DNA of 64,000 nucleotides from Lentzea xinjiangensis (GTDB lineage Bacteria > Actinomycetota > Actinomycetes > Mycobacteriales > Pseudonocardiaceae). Under the pieces are notes generated by a model. The model was not told where the DNA came from and did not search any database. It was given only the letters and a program-made list of their open reading frames with translations. Each line of letters starts with the position of its first letter. The first letter of the stretch is position 1. The translations under genes were made by a program, and so were the position numbers. The DNA lies in contig NZ_FOFR01000009.1 in NCBI RefSeq assembly GCF_900110955.1, positions 124,001 to 188,000 of the forward strand, in the 5' to 3' direction. Shown one piece after another: positions 25,067 through 35,216 of the stretch.

Positions 25067-25835
25067 GCAGGGCCGCCGGTGTGACCGGCAGCCCCAGGGC
25101 CTCGGCGGCCAGCTTGATGCCGAGGTCGGTGGGCAGGAACGCGTCCCGGTCCCCCAGCGACCGCATCAGGATCGACTCCACCGTCCACGGCCCGAACCCG
25201 GGCAGCGAGGTCAGCCACTCCCGCGCCACCGCCCGGTCGGCGCCCGGCGACAGGTCCAAACCGGACCGCAGCGCTCCCAGCAGCGCGGCCATCGTGCGCC
25301 GGCGCGACTCGGGCATCGCCAGCTCCGCGGGGTCGAACTCCAGCGGGAACAGGAACAGGTCGCCCACCGGCGTGCCGTGCCGCGCCACGAGGCGCGCGGC
25401 GTGCGTCCGCGCGGCTTTCGTCGACACCTGCTGCCCCAGCACCGCGCGAATGGCGAACTCCGCGCCGTCCACCGTGCGCGGCACCCGACGACCGGGTGCG
25501 GCGGAAACCAGCGGTGCGAGAAGCGGGTCAGCGGACAGCACGGCATCGACCTCGGCCGGATTCATGTCGAGGTCGAGCAGAAATCGGCAGAGGTCCAGAG
25601 CTTTGTCCAGATCTCGCTCGTCGGACAGTTCCACAGTGCACGCGATGTGGTCCGGAAAAGGTTGCAAAGCCGCGATGCCACAACCGGAAGGAAGTCGCAA
25701 GTTGCGCCGGTAGACACCGTCGCGCCACTCCTCCACGCCGGGAACCGCGGTGGCGATGAGGTGGCCGAACAGGTTGCCGGGATGCAGAGGTGCTTGAAAT
25801 GGCAAGCATTCCGAGAACGTGTGCAGCAGCCGCAT
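24972..25835 (-). CDS. alkA: DNA-3-methyladenine glycosylase II (AlkA)
   Basis: From the ATG at 25835 (MRLLHTFSECLPFQAP) this gives 287 residues; an ATG at 25859 is an alternative. Residues 1-110 match the AlkA N-terminal domain (VYRRNLRLP, FPDHIACTVELSD). The HhH-GPD glycosylase domain follows with VLGQQVSTKAA and the hairpin LPGFGPWTVESILMRSLG. The catalytic Asp lies in FLPTDLGIK. It excises alkylated purines from DNA to start base-excision repair. No Ada-type AraC domain is fused, and no ada or ogt gene is adjacent. Confidence 0.92.
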   Translation of the reverse strand: MRLLHTFSECLPFQAPLHPGNLFGHLIATAVPGVEEWRDGVYRRNLRLPSGCGIAALQPFPDHIACTVELSDERDLDKALDLCRFLLDLDMNPAEVDAVLSADPLLAPLVSAAPGRRVPRTVDGAEFAIRAVLGQQVSTKAARTHAARLVARHGTPVGDLFLFPLEFDPAELAMPESRRRTMAALLGALRSGLDLSPGADRAVAREWLTSLPGFGPWTVESILMRSLGDRDAFLPTDLGIKLAAEALGLPVTPAALLRRAEAWRPWRAYAVQHLWATGDHEVNRIPV

Positions 25836-25973
25836 GGACCAAGCATGCCCGGATTCCAACCGAGACGCTGGCGGGAATACGACCTCATTCCGGACGGGGC
25901 CAACCGGGTGATCTGCTTCGCAGCCGGAAAATCCGTGGCTAGGCTGGTTCTGCGCCGTTGCGGGAGGGCCGGT

Positions 25974-26684
25974 TCAGCAGGGAAGGGCGGCGTCGCGTGC
26001 GATGAGAGCGGCTTGGACGCGGTTGTCGCACCGCAGTTTGGTCAGCAGCCTGCTGACGTGGGCCTTGATCGCCCCTTCCGAGAGGTACATGAGCCTTGCG
26101 ATGCGCGCGTTCGCCATGCCCTGCGCCAGGTACACGAGCACTTCCTGCTCGCGCCTGGTGAGCAGGCTGATGCGGCTGCGCGCGGCGTCGCGGCGTTCGG
26201 AGTCGGCGCCGGTGAAGTGGTCGACGAGAGCGCGGGTCGCGGACGGCGAGAGGACGGCTTCACCGGCGGCGACCGCGCGCACGGCGTTCACGAGCGCGCC
26301 GGGTTCGCCGTTCTTGAAGAGGAATCCCGCCGCTCCGGCGCGCAACGCCGGGAAGAGCACCTCCTCGGTCTGCGGGGTGCACAGCACGACGACCTGGGTT
26401 CCCGGCGCGTGCCTGCGGACCATCCGCACCGCGACCAAGCCCTCCATGCCGGGCATGGCGGCGTCCACCAGCAGCACCTGCGGACGCCGGCGCCGCACGA
26501 GCTCCACCGCGCCACCACCATCGCTCGCCTCACCGACCACCACGAGACCGGACCGCTCCAGCACACCGCGGACGCCGGCGCGCAGCAGGACCTCGTCGTC
26601 CGCGATGCCGACGGTGATCGTGCGCGGCTCGTCCACCAGTTGCAGACCTGTGCTCGCCCACGAGGTGCTGGGTGTCAACGTCAT
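25974..26684 (-). CDS. NarL/LuxR-family response regulator
   Basis: This 236-residue protein starts at an ATG preceded by AGGGAGC. The receiver domain (about 23-140) has the acidic pair at 29-31 (ADDE), the phosphoacceptor Asp74 (LLVDAAMPGM) and a conserved Lys (GFLFKNG). The LuxR-type HTH (about 168-228) reads LTRREQEVLVYLAQGMANAR, then EGAIKAHVSRLLTKL. No histidine kinase gene is adjacent, so it is an orphan whose input is unknown. It is divergent from the ATPase/LuxR regulator, sharing a 204-bp region. Confidence 0.92.
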   Translation of the reverse strand: MTLTPSTSWASTGLQLVDEPRTITVGIADDEVLLRAGVRGVLERSGLVVVGEASDGGGAVELVRRRRPQVLLVDAAMPGMEGLVAVRMVRRHAPGTQVVVLCTPQTEEVLFPALRAGAAGFLFKNGEPGALVNAVRAVAAGEAVLSPSATRALVDHFTGADSERRDAARSRISLLTRREQEVLVYLAQGMANARIARLMYLSEGAIKAHVSRLLTKLRCDNRVQAALIARDAALPC

Positions 26685-26888
26685 GCGCGCTCCCTGTCAG
26701 ACCGGACCAGTCACCAGTTTGTTCCCGAACGAGCCACTGGGGAAGGCAGGCATAACGACCAGGTCGCGACCCGTCTCGCGCACGCGGAGGCGCAACGGAC
26801 CGCACGCGGCAGGTCATCGGCCCCGACCTGCGCGTTCGCCGCGGCGCGACGGGGACGGCCCGCCGTTACGGCTGGAGGAGAAGGACTC

Positions 26889-29288
26889 ATGACCAGCACC
26901 GGACGATGCGCCTTGTGCGCCGGCGCGCTGCCTCCCGCCACCTCCGGACAGCGCAGGTCCTACTGCTCCAACGCCTGCCGCCAACGGGCCTATCGCCGCC
27001 GCACCACCGTTTCCGCGACGACGGCCGCAAGGCAGCACCCGCGCGTGCTCTCGAACCTGCCCGCCGCGCGCGACACGTTCGTCGGGCGCCAGCAGGAGCT
27101 CACGAAGCTCGACCAGTTGTTGCGCAGGCACCGCCTCGTCACGCTCGTGGGCAGTGCGGGCGCGGGCAAGACGCGGCTCGCCCTGGAGGCCGCGGGACGG
27201 CTGCGGCGCGGGCGGACGGACCGGGTGCTGCTCGTCGAGCTCGGCGAGCTGGGCCCGCACGACGTGCTGCCCGCGGTGGCCGGAGCGCTCGGCGTGACCG
27301 CGCAACCGGACGAACCGTTGCGCGACACCGTCATCGAGACGCTCGTCAACATGAGGGTGGTCGTGGTCCTCGACAACTGCGAGCACCTCCTCGACACGTG
27401 CGCCGAGCTCGTCGACCTGCTGCTGAACCGCTGCCCCGGGGTGCGGGTGCTGGCCACCTCGCGGGAAGCGCTGTGGATCACCGGCGAGGTGAGCTTCCCC
27501 GTCGAGGGGTTGCCCGTTCCCCCAACGGATCGGGACCTGGTCGCCACGGCCGCGCCGCGCTCCGAGGCGGTGAGGCTGTTCGTCGACCGGGCCCGGGAGC
27601 GCGAGCCCGGCTTCCGGTTGACGGCGGGGAACACCGCCGCCGTCGCGCTGCTGTGCGCGCGGCTGGAGGGCATGCCGTTCGCGATCGAACTGGCGGCGCG
27701 GTGGGTGCGGTTGCTGCCGGTCGCGGACATCTGCGACCGCGTGGACGAGCCGCTGGAGCTGCTGACGCTGGGCTGCCGCAAGTCCCCGGCGCGGCAGCGG
27801 TCGCTGCGCGAGGCGATCGAGTGGAGCTACCGGCTGCTGGAGCCGGCCGAGCAGTCCGCGCTGCGGCGGCTGAGCGTGTTCGACGGCGACTTCGACCTGG
27901 TCGCGGCCACGGAGGTGTGCTCGTCGCGGCAGTCCGCGGAGCCCGTGCTGGACGTGCTGTCCCGGTTGCAGGCCAAGTCGTTGCTGACGGCGGTCCCCGG
28001 CACGACCCGGTTCCGGCAGCTCGAACCGGTCCGGTTGCTCGCCAGGGAGAAGCTGCTGGCGGCCGACGAGCGGGACATCGCCCACGAGGCCTTGGCCCGG
28101 TGGTTCACCGACCTCTCGGACGCGCTGATCACCGCGCCCCTGTCGGTGTCCGCCGAGGTGCAGCACCGGCTCGACGACCACGCGGACAGCCTGCTCGGAA
28201 CCGTCGAGTGGGCGGCGGACCGGGCCGACGAACGGTTGCTGTTGCTCACCTCGGCGCTGGCCGACTGCACGGCACGGCGCGGAAAGCTGGGCCTGGCGCG
28301 CGCGATGCTGCGCGACGCGTTGCGCCGACCGTCCACTCGGGACGATTACCGGTGCGTCGCGCTGAACCACGCCGCCCGGCTGGCGGCCGAGCAGGGGGAC
28401 CACGGCGAGGCGGCCGAGCTGTCCGGTGAGGCGGCGCGGCTGGCGCGGGACATCGGGCAACCGGCGTTGGCGATGAGCTGCCACAGCACGCTTGCGGCTG
28501 TGCAGCAGTCATCCGGCGAGTGGGAGGCGTCGGCCAAGAACAACACCGAGTGCCTGCGGGTCGCGGAGTTGCTGGGCGAGCCGCTGGCTCGTGCGACGTG
28601 CCTGGTGGATCTGGCTCGCACGGCGTTGTCGATGGGCAAGCCGGAACGGGCGGAGAGGAACGTCCTGAAAGCGCTGCCGCTCTCACGTGCGTCGGGTGCT
28701 CCCGCGCGCATCGCCTCGGCTTTGAACACACGCGGCGCCGTGGCGTTGGTGCAGGACGACCCGGACGAGGCCATGCACGCCTTCCAGGAGGCCCTGCGGA
28801 TGGACGGTTTCAACCCGTTGACCGCGCCGGACGCGCTCGAAGGCTTGGCCGTGGTGGCGTCGATGCGAGGTCGGGCCGAGCGCGCGCTGCGGCTCGAAGC
28901 CACCGGACGGGCCATGCGACGTTCGGTCGGGGTGGTGCCGAACCCGTTCTGGGCGGAGAAGGTCGCGGGGGCCATGCGCACCGCACGGCGGATACTGCCT
29001 GCCGCACGCGCCGAGGCCGCCTCCACGCCGTTGACCGCCGCAGAGACCGAGGCGCTCATCCAGGACGAGGTGTGGCTGGACCGCACGGCCGCCGATGACT
29101 CGCTGGACGACCACGAGCGACGGCTGATCGCGCTGCTCACCTCGGGCCTCACGAACAAGCAGATCGCGTACCGGCTCGCGGTGTCCGTGCGGACCGTCGC
29201 CTCCCGGCTGCAACGGCTGCGGGACAAGCTGGGACTGCGGAGCCGCGAGGACGTCGCGGCCTGGGGCGCGGAACGCGCCATCGGCTGA
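26889..29288 (+). CDS. Zinc-finger-like / STAND ATPase / LuxR transcriptional regulator
   Basis: From the ATG at 26889 (RBS GGAGGAGAAGG) this gives 799 residues. The first 38 contain a CxxC...CxxxC set (Cys7, Cys10, Cys26, Cys30) followed by RQRAYRRR, which looks like a small zinc ribbon. Next comes a STAND/AAA ATPase with FVGRQQEL, P-loop LVGSAGAGKTRL (87-98), VVLDNCEHLLD and LEGMPFAIELAA. A winged-helix and TPR region (about 320-700) follows. A LuxR HTH closes the protein (LIALLTSGLTNKQIAYRLAV, RTVASRLQRLRDKLG). It resembles actinobacterial LAL-type regulators of unknown signal. The N-terminal cysteine module is not part of the classical MalT-like plan. Confidence 0.9.
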   Translation: MTSTGRCALCAGALPPATSGQRRSYCSNACRQRAYRRRTTVSATTAARQHPRVLSNLPAARDTFVGRQQELTKLDQLLRRHRLVTLVGSAGAGKTRLALEAAGRLRRGRTDRVLLVELGELGPHDVLPAVAGALGVTAQPDEPLRDTVIETLVNMRVVVVLDNCEHLLDTCAELVDLLLNRCPGVRVLATSREALWITGEVSFPVEGLPVPPTDRDLVATAAPRSEAVRLFVDRAREREPGFRLTAGNTAAVALLCARLEGMPFAIELAARWVRLLPVADICDRVDEPLELLTLGCRKSPARQRSLREAIEWSYRLLEPAEQSALRRLSVFDGDFDLVAATEVCSSRQSAEPVLDVLSRLQAKSLLTAVPGTTRFRQLEPVRLLAREKLLAADERDIAHEALARWFTDLSDALITAPLSVSAEVQHRLDDHADSLLGTVEWAADRADERLLLLTSALADCTARRGKLGLARAMLRDALRRPSTRDDYRCVALNHAARLAAEQGDHGEAAELSGEAARLARDIGQPALAMSCHSTLAAVQQSSGEWEASAKNNTECLRVAELLGEPLARATCLVDLARTALSMGKPERAERNVLKALPLSRASGAPARIASALNTRGAVALVQDDPDEAMHAFQEALRMDGFNPLTAPDALEGLAVVASMRGRAERALRLEATGRAMRRSVGVVPNPFWAEKVAGAMRTARRILPAARAEAASTPLTAAETEALIQDEVWLDRTAADDSLDDHERRLIALLTSGLTNKQIAYRLAVSVRTVASRLQRLRDKLGLRSREDVAAWGAERAIG

Positions 29289-29306
29289 GCGCGCCATCGG
29301 CTGAGC
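29275..29306. repeat. 16-bp tandem duplication across a stop codon
   Basis: GCGCCATCGGCTGAGC occurs twice head-to-tail (29275-29290 and 29291-29306). The first copy contains the TGA of the ATPase/LuxR regulator gene; the second repeats its last codons after the stop. It is probably a replication-slippage scar. Confidence 0.8.
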
Positions 29307-29668
29307 GCGCGGCCCGTGGCCGACGGGTCTCCCCGGCTTGCCACAGGTGTTCGAAGGAGGTGCCCGGCCGGAACGGGCGGTCCGCGGACATCCGCGGTCA
29401 CCGGATCCGCGGGCCGGCGCACCGAAGGTCGCCGGAAGGCGGTCGTGCTCCTCCGGCTGCACGCGGCAGGAACTCAGCCCACGCCACGCAGAACGCTTTG
29501 GCATGGAACGAAGTCAGGGCTGTCGTCCCCTCCTCCGTCAGTGATCCGCACCGGACTCGACCGGGAGGGCTGCCGTCTCGGCGCCCCTCCAATGGTTAAC
29601 CAAGTAGACAAAAATGGACAGCCCCGGTTTCGGAACCGATCACGGACTGCTCCATTCGAGTGACGGCA
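29307..29668. other. Non-coding spacer before the chitinase promoter
   Basis: This stretch of about 360 bp lies between the ATPase/LuxR regulator and the chitinase operator region. Open frames on either strand lack coding bias and ribosome sites. It becomes AT-richer near 29590-29650, as expected upstream of a promoter. No terminator hairpin was recognised. Confidence 0.5.
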
Positions 29669-29669
29669 G

Positions 29670-29681
29670 AGGTCTAGACCT
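29670..29681. promoter_or_regulatory. DasR-type operator 1 upstream of chitinase
   Basis: AGGTCTAGACCT is a perfect 12-bp palindrome sharing the GGTCTAGACC core with the LPMO operator. It lies 60 bp before the chitinase ATG and 11 bp before a second, similar site. Paired sites of this kind are known at Streptomyces chitinase promoters. Confidence 0.8.
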
Positions 29682-29690
29682 TGACCGGGA

Positions 29691-29706
29691 AGTGGTCTAA
29701 ACCACA
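29691..29706. promoter_or_regulatory. DasR-type operator 2 upstream of chitinase
   Basis: AGTGGTCTAAACCACA is a near-perfect 16-bp palindrome with core GTGGTCTAAACCAC (one changed base against GTCTAGAC). It is centred about 42 bp before the ATG. Its centre is about 23 bp from that of site 1, roughly two helical turns. Confidence 0.78.
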
Positions 29707-29740
29707 TCGTTCCCGGTACCCCCTGCGACTGAGGAGACCG

Positions 29741-31351
<1,611 letters not shown>

Positions 31352-31378
31352 CCGGGGTAGTTCTTCCACAACACCGGG

Positions 31379-31405
31379 AGGGGAGCTGGTCAGCCCAGCT
31401 CCCCT
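31379..31405 (+). terminator. Terminator after chitinase gene
   Basis: AGGGGAGCTGG and CCAGCTCCCCT form 11 perfect pairs around a 5-nt loop, followed by TT. It lies 27 bp after the chitinase stop and 27 bp before the end of the convergent serine hydrolase gene. Confidence 0.8.
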
Positions 31406-31432
31406 TTCGCGTGCCCTCGACCAGATCAGCGA

Positions 31433-32524
31433 TCAGCAGAAGACCTCGTCGAGGAGCTTGGCGAAGGCGTCGCCGGGGTCACCGGAGGTCGGTGCGCTGG
31501 TGGCCGACAGCTCCAGGCGCTTCTTGGTGTCCGGCGTCGACAGCAGCTCCGTCGAGTAGCCGGGGATGCCGCCGCCGTGGCCCCACACCTTCGTGCCGCA
31601 GGGCAGGGTCTGCACGGCCAGGCCGAGGCCGTACTCCGGGCTGACCTCCGTGGTCCTGCTGATCTCCTGCTGCTGGGCCGGCTTGAGCAGCCTGCCGCTC
31701 GACAGCGCCACGATGAACGTGTCCAGGTCGCGGGTCGTCGAGATCATCTCGCCGGCCGCCCACGCCACCGACGGGTTGAGGCGGGTGATGTCGGTGGGCT
31801 TGCCGTTCACGGTCCAGTAGCCGTGGGCGTGCGGACCCCTGATGTTCGGGTTGTCGCCCGGCACCTCGGTGTCGCGCAGGTGCAACGGCTTCAGGATCCG
31901 CTGCTCGACGGCCTTCTCGTACGGCTTGCCGGTCAGCTCCTCGACCAGCAGGCCCGCCACCACGTAGTTGGTGTTGGAGTAGCTCCACCGGGTACCGGGC
32001 TCGAAGTCGAGCGGCTTGGCCGTGGAGATCGCGAGGAGCTCCTGCGGCGACCAGTGCTTGTAGCGGATCTTCTCGAACTCGTCCGGGCTGAGCGGCAAGG
32101 CGTTGGTGTAGTTGAACAGGCCGCTGGTGTGCTGCAGGACCTGCCGGACGGTGATGCGGTCGTCGATCAGACCGGGCAGGTAGCGCACGACCGGTGCGTC
32201 CAGGTCGACCTCGCCCTCGCCCGCGAGTTGCAGCAGCACCGTCGACACGAACGTCTTGGTGATGCTGCCGACGCGGAACCGGCCGTCCAGCGGCACCGGC
32301 CTGGCGCTGTCCAGCTCCGCCTTGCCGGACCGGGCGGTGAATCGCTCCCGCCCGTCCGTGACGCGGGCCTGCACGCCGAGCGCTCCCCCGCTGCGCGTGA
32401 TCTGGTCGAGGGCCTGCTGGACGACCTGGCGGTCGGCGTTGCCCACCTCCGCCGACGCGACGCCCGCCGTGGTCAGGACCAGCAGGCTCGCCGCGGTGAC
32501 TGTGGCTGTCAATCGAATCCCCAT
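31433..32524 (-). CDS. Secreted class C beta-lactamase-fold serine hydrolase (copy A)
   Basis: From the ATG at 32524 (MGIRLTATVTAASLLVLTTA) this gives 363 residues with a signal peptide ending near ASA|EV. The serine-reactive site is SITK (Ser87, Lys90), the second motif YSNTN (about 173), and the third GHGGG (about 315) replaces KTG as in DD-peptidases and esterases of this class. It is most like Streptomyces R61 DD-carboxypeptidase relatives, acting on D-Ala-D-Ala stems or small esters. The C-terminus ends in Cys. It is a tandem paralogue of the next upstream gene and shares the LLDEVFC-type tail. Confidence 0.9.
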   Translation of the reverse strand: MGIRLTATVTAASLLVLTTAGVASAEVGNADRQVVQQALDQITRSGGALGVQARVTDGRERFTARSGKAELDSARPVPLDGRFRVGSITKTFVSTVLLQLAGEGEVDLDAPVVRYLPGLIDDRITVRQVLQHTSGLFNYTNALPLSPDEFEKIRYKHWSPQELLAISTAKPLDFEPGTRWSYSNTNYVVAGLLVEELTGKPYEKAVEQRILKPLHLRDTEVPGDNPNIRGPHAHGYWTVNGKPTDITRLNPSVAWAAGEMISTTRDLDTFIVALSSGRLLKPAQQQEISRTTEVSPEYGLGLAVQTLPCGTKVWGHGGGIPGYSTELLSTPDTKKRLELSATSAPTSGDPGDAFAKLLDEVFC

Positions 32525-32615
32525 GCCCCCACCCTGGCCGGGCGCGGAGCCGTCCGCATCCACCCTGAGTCGCAACACGTCTCGGGGTTTGCCCTTGGGA
32601 CGTTCAGCGGGGCGT

Positions 32616-33695
32616 TCAGCAGAAGATCTCGTCGATGAGCCGGGAGTAGCCCGGTGAGGGGTCACCGGTGCCGAGCCCGGCGGTGGCGGAGAACTGGGCG
32701 CGGCGCTGGAGGTCCGGCGTCGAGTAGGCGTAGCTGACGAAGCCGGGCACGCTGCCGGGGTGGCCGATGATGGTGGTGCCGCACGGGGCCTTCTCCACGA
32801 AGACACCGAGGCCGTAGTCCGGGCTGACCGGGGTCGTCCTGGTGAGCTCCCGCTGCTGGGCGGGCTTGAGCAGCCTGCCGGTGAGCAGCGCGGTCTGGAA
32901 GGTGTCGAGGTTCCGGGTGGTCGAGATGACGTCACCGGCGGCCCAGAAGACGGACGGGTTCCAGCGGGTGGTGTCGACCGGCCGGCCGTTCACCAGGCCG
33001 TACGAGCGGGCGTGCGCACCGCGGATACCGGGGTCGTCGCCGGGGAACGTGGTGTCGCCGAGGCGCAGCGGCTCCAGGACGCGGTGGGCGACGGCCTCCT
33101 CGTAGGTCTTGCCGGTGACCTTCTCGATCAGCAGGCTGAGGACGACGTAGTTGGTGTTGTTGTACTCCCACGCGGTGCCGGGCTCGAACTGGAGCGGCCT
33201 GCTCGTGGCGAGCGCGACGAGCTCCTCCGGCCGCCACTGCCGGTAGCGGATCTCCTCGAAGCCCTGCGGGTTGAACGGCAGGGCGTTCGTGTAGTTGAAG
33301 AGGCCGCCGGTCATCTGGAGCAGGTGGCGGACGGTGATCCGGGGGTCGACCAGGCCCGGCAGGTGGCGGTCGACGGGCTCGTCCAGCGAGACCCGGCCCT
33401 CGCCGACGAGCTGCAGCACGACGGTCGAGGTGAACGTCTTGGTGATGCTGCCCGCGCGGAACCGGCCGGTGACCGGCACCGGGCGCGGGTGGTTCAGCTC
33501 GGCGGTGCCGGAACGCGCCGTGAAGCTGTTCCGGCCGTCCGTGACGCGCAGCTGCACCCCCTGCGCGGCCGCGCGCGTGATCTCGTCCAGCCCCTGCTGG
33601 ACGATCCCGCGGTCCACCCGCTGGTCGTCGGCGACCGCGGTGCCGGTGAAGAGCAGCCCGAAGGCGGTGATGGTGGCGAGCAAGCGTTTCCCCAT
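32616..33695 (-). CDS. Secreted class C beta-lactamase-fold serine hydrolase (copy B)
   Basis: From the ATG at 33695 (MGKRLLATITAFGLLF) this gives 359 residues with a signal peptide of about 22. Motifs are SITK (Ser83, Lys86), YNNTN and GHPGS; the last is changed from the GHGGG of copy A, so the oxyanion side of the pocket differs. Long stretches are shared with copy A (LLQMTGGLFNYTNALP against LQHTSGLFNYTNALP), showing tandem duplication. The two genes are 91 bp apart on the same strand. The tail LIDEIFC parallels copy A. Confidence 0.9.
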   Translation of the reverse strand: MGKRLLATITAFGLLFTGTAVADDQRVDRGIVQQGLDEITRAAAQGVQLRVTDGRNSFTARSGTAELNHPRPVPVTGRFRAGSITKTFTSTVVLQLVGEGRVSLDEPVDRHLPGLVDPRITVRHLLQMTGGLFNYTNALPFNPQGFEEIRYRQWRPEELVALATSRPLQFEPGTAWEYNNTNYVVLSLLIEKVTGKTYEEAVAHRVLEPLRLGDTTFPGDDPGIRGAHARSYGLVNGRPVDTTRWNPSVFWAAGDVISTTRNLDTFQTALLTGRLLKPAQQRELTRTTPVSPDYGLGVFVEKAPCGTTIIGHPGSVPGFVSYAYSTPDLQRRAQFSATAGLGTGDPSPGYSRLIDEIFC

Positions 33696-33709
33696 GCCAC
33701 CACAATGCG

Positions 33710-34987
33710 TCAATAGGGGCGTTTCGCTGCATTCATGGCCGAAACGAGCATGGGCCGCACTTTCGGCCAATGCACGCTCTGCTGGCACGAGTACAGCGGG
33801 ACGAAACCACCGCATTCGCCCGTCTGGGCGCCGATCTCCCACACGAAGCTCGGCACGCCCAGGTCGTCGTACACCCAGTCGTCCGTGGCCCCGGAGGCGT
33901 TGTAGAGCAGTTCACCGGGCTGCCCGGCCCGGAAGCCGGACTGCGCGGCCATGTCCTGCGCGATCCTGCGCAGCGCGGCGTCGTTGCCGGTCTTGCGGGT
34001 GCTCCAGCCCCACGGGAAGAGAACGTAGTTGCCGTAGCTGTGCATGGAGATCACCGCGCCGGTGGTGTCCGGTGTGGCCGCCGCGGTGTCACCGGGCGCG
34101 CGGGTGTCGCGGTAGAGCTTGCGCCACAACGACTGCAGTGCCTGGAGCTCCACCTCCGAGTCGGCGTGCGGGCCGCGGTAGACCTCGCTGCACTTGTTGG
34201 TCGACGAGCCGGCCTCTCCCCAGTGCGAGCCGGCGTTGCGGTTGAGGTCGACGCCGCGCGGACCGGAGGTGCAGGTGCCGTTGGCGTTCTTGCGGTGCAG
34301 GACCGGGACGTCGCCACCGGACTCGACGATCTCGACGCCGTCGGGGTTCGCGATCGGGACGACCCAGACCTCCACGTCGCCCAGTGCCGCGGTGAGGTCG
34401 GAGCCGACCAGGTCGTCGATGAACCGCCACGCCATGTCGCCGGTCGTGATCTCACGGGCGTGGAGCTGGCCCATCACGAACAGGCGCGGTTTCGGCGCGG
34501 TGGGCGTCAACGCGCAGTCACCGGGACTTTTCCGGGTGATGCAGATGGCTTTGAGGTCGTACCCGCCGGCGCCCTGGGTCTTGCGCCAGGAGTCGCCGTA
34601 GTCGACGACGGTGGCGAGATCGGGGTGCGCGGCGGCCACCTCGTCGAGGTGGGCGAGGTGCGCGGTGATGGTCCGGTAGCCGCCGTAGTACGTCGAGTCC
34701 GCCGGAGAACGCGGCGCCCACTGGGACGGGGGCACCACCTTCTCGACGGAGGACCGGAAACCGTCGGCGCGCAGGTCGTCCGCGGTGTCCGCGTCGCCGA
34801 GGACGAACAGGTCGTCGCCGTCGCGTTGCTCCAGCACGTCGTAACCCCGGCCGAGCAGCCGCTGGGCGGAGTCCCCCAGCGGGGCGGGCACGCGCAGCAC
34901 GAACGTCGCTTGTGGACCCTCCGCCGGAGCCGGCGCGGGGCTCAGGACCAGGGCGAGTGAGGCGAGCAGGGCGACGACGATCCGCAT
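33710..34987 (-). CDS. Secreted M14 zinc carboxypeptidase
   Basis: This 425-residue protein has a signal peptide (about 1-22). A propeptide-like region (about 25-95) precedes the catalytic domain. Zinc ligands are His176 and Glu179 (HARE) and His316 (SMHSYG); the general base is Glu384 (FVWEIGAQ). NPDGVE and GVDLNRN are the substrate-carboxylate-binding motifs. Asp/Ala near residues 370-380 do not clearly give basic or hydrophobic specificity. It removes C-terminal amino acids from extracellular peptides. It ends 14 bp before the start of serine hydrolase copy B, so the three genes may be transcribed together from the right. Confidence 0.92.
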   Translation of the reverse strand: MRIVVALLASLALVLSPAPAPAEGPQATFVLRVPAPLGDSAQRLLGRGYDVLEQRDGDDLFVLGDADTADDLRADGFRSSVEKVVPPSQWAPRSPADSTYYGGYRTITAHLAHLDEVAAAHPDLATVVDYGDSWRKTQGAGGYDLKAICITRKSPGDCALTPTAPKPRLFVMGQLHAREITTGDMAWRFIDDLVGSDLTAALGDVEVWVVPIANPDGVEIVESGGDVPVLHRKNANGTCTSGPRGVDLNRNAGSHWGEAGSSTNKCSEVYRGPHADSEVELQALQSLWRKLYRDTRAPGDTAAATPDTTGAVISMHSYGNYVLFPWGWSTRKTGNDAALRRIAQDMAAQSGFRAGQPGELLYNASGATDDWVYDDLGVPSFVWEIGAQTGECGGFVPLYSCQQSVHWPKVRPMLVSAMNAAKRPY

Positions 34988-35096
34988 GATCGACGATCAT
35001 GGGACGTCCCGGCGCACCGCGCCAGTCGGTTCGACCGACCGGATGATTACCGCCCGGTTCACGGGACCGGGAAAGCGCCACTTGGCAGACTGTGAC

Positions 35097-35115
35097 GAAA
35101 ATCAATAGGATTTTC
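35097..35115. promoter_or_regulatory. AT-rich palindrome upstream of the small ORF
   Basis: GAAAATC-AATAG-GATTTTC is a perfect 7-bp inverted repeat. It stands out as AT-rich in a high-GC context and lies 102 bp before the 45-codon ORF, between it and the divergent M14 gene. It may be an operator or promoter element for either side. Confidence 0.45.
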
Positions 35116-35216
35116 CCCAGCACCGCAGCGGTTATTGTGCTGACAGGCCGAAACCGACTCGACGGACAGCGAGGACCGCACACACCAGTCTCGGGAAGAA
35201 AACGGGAGCGCGAGCC

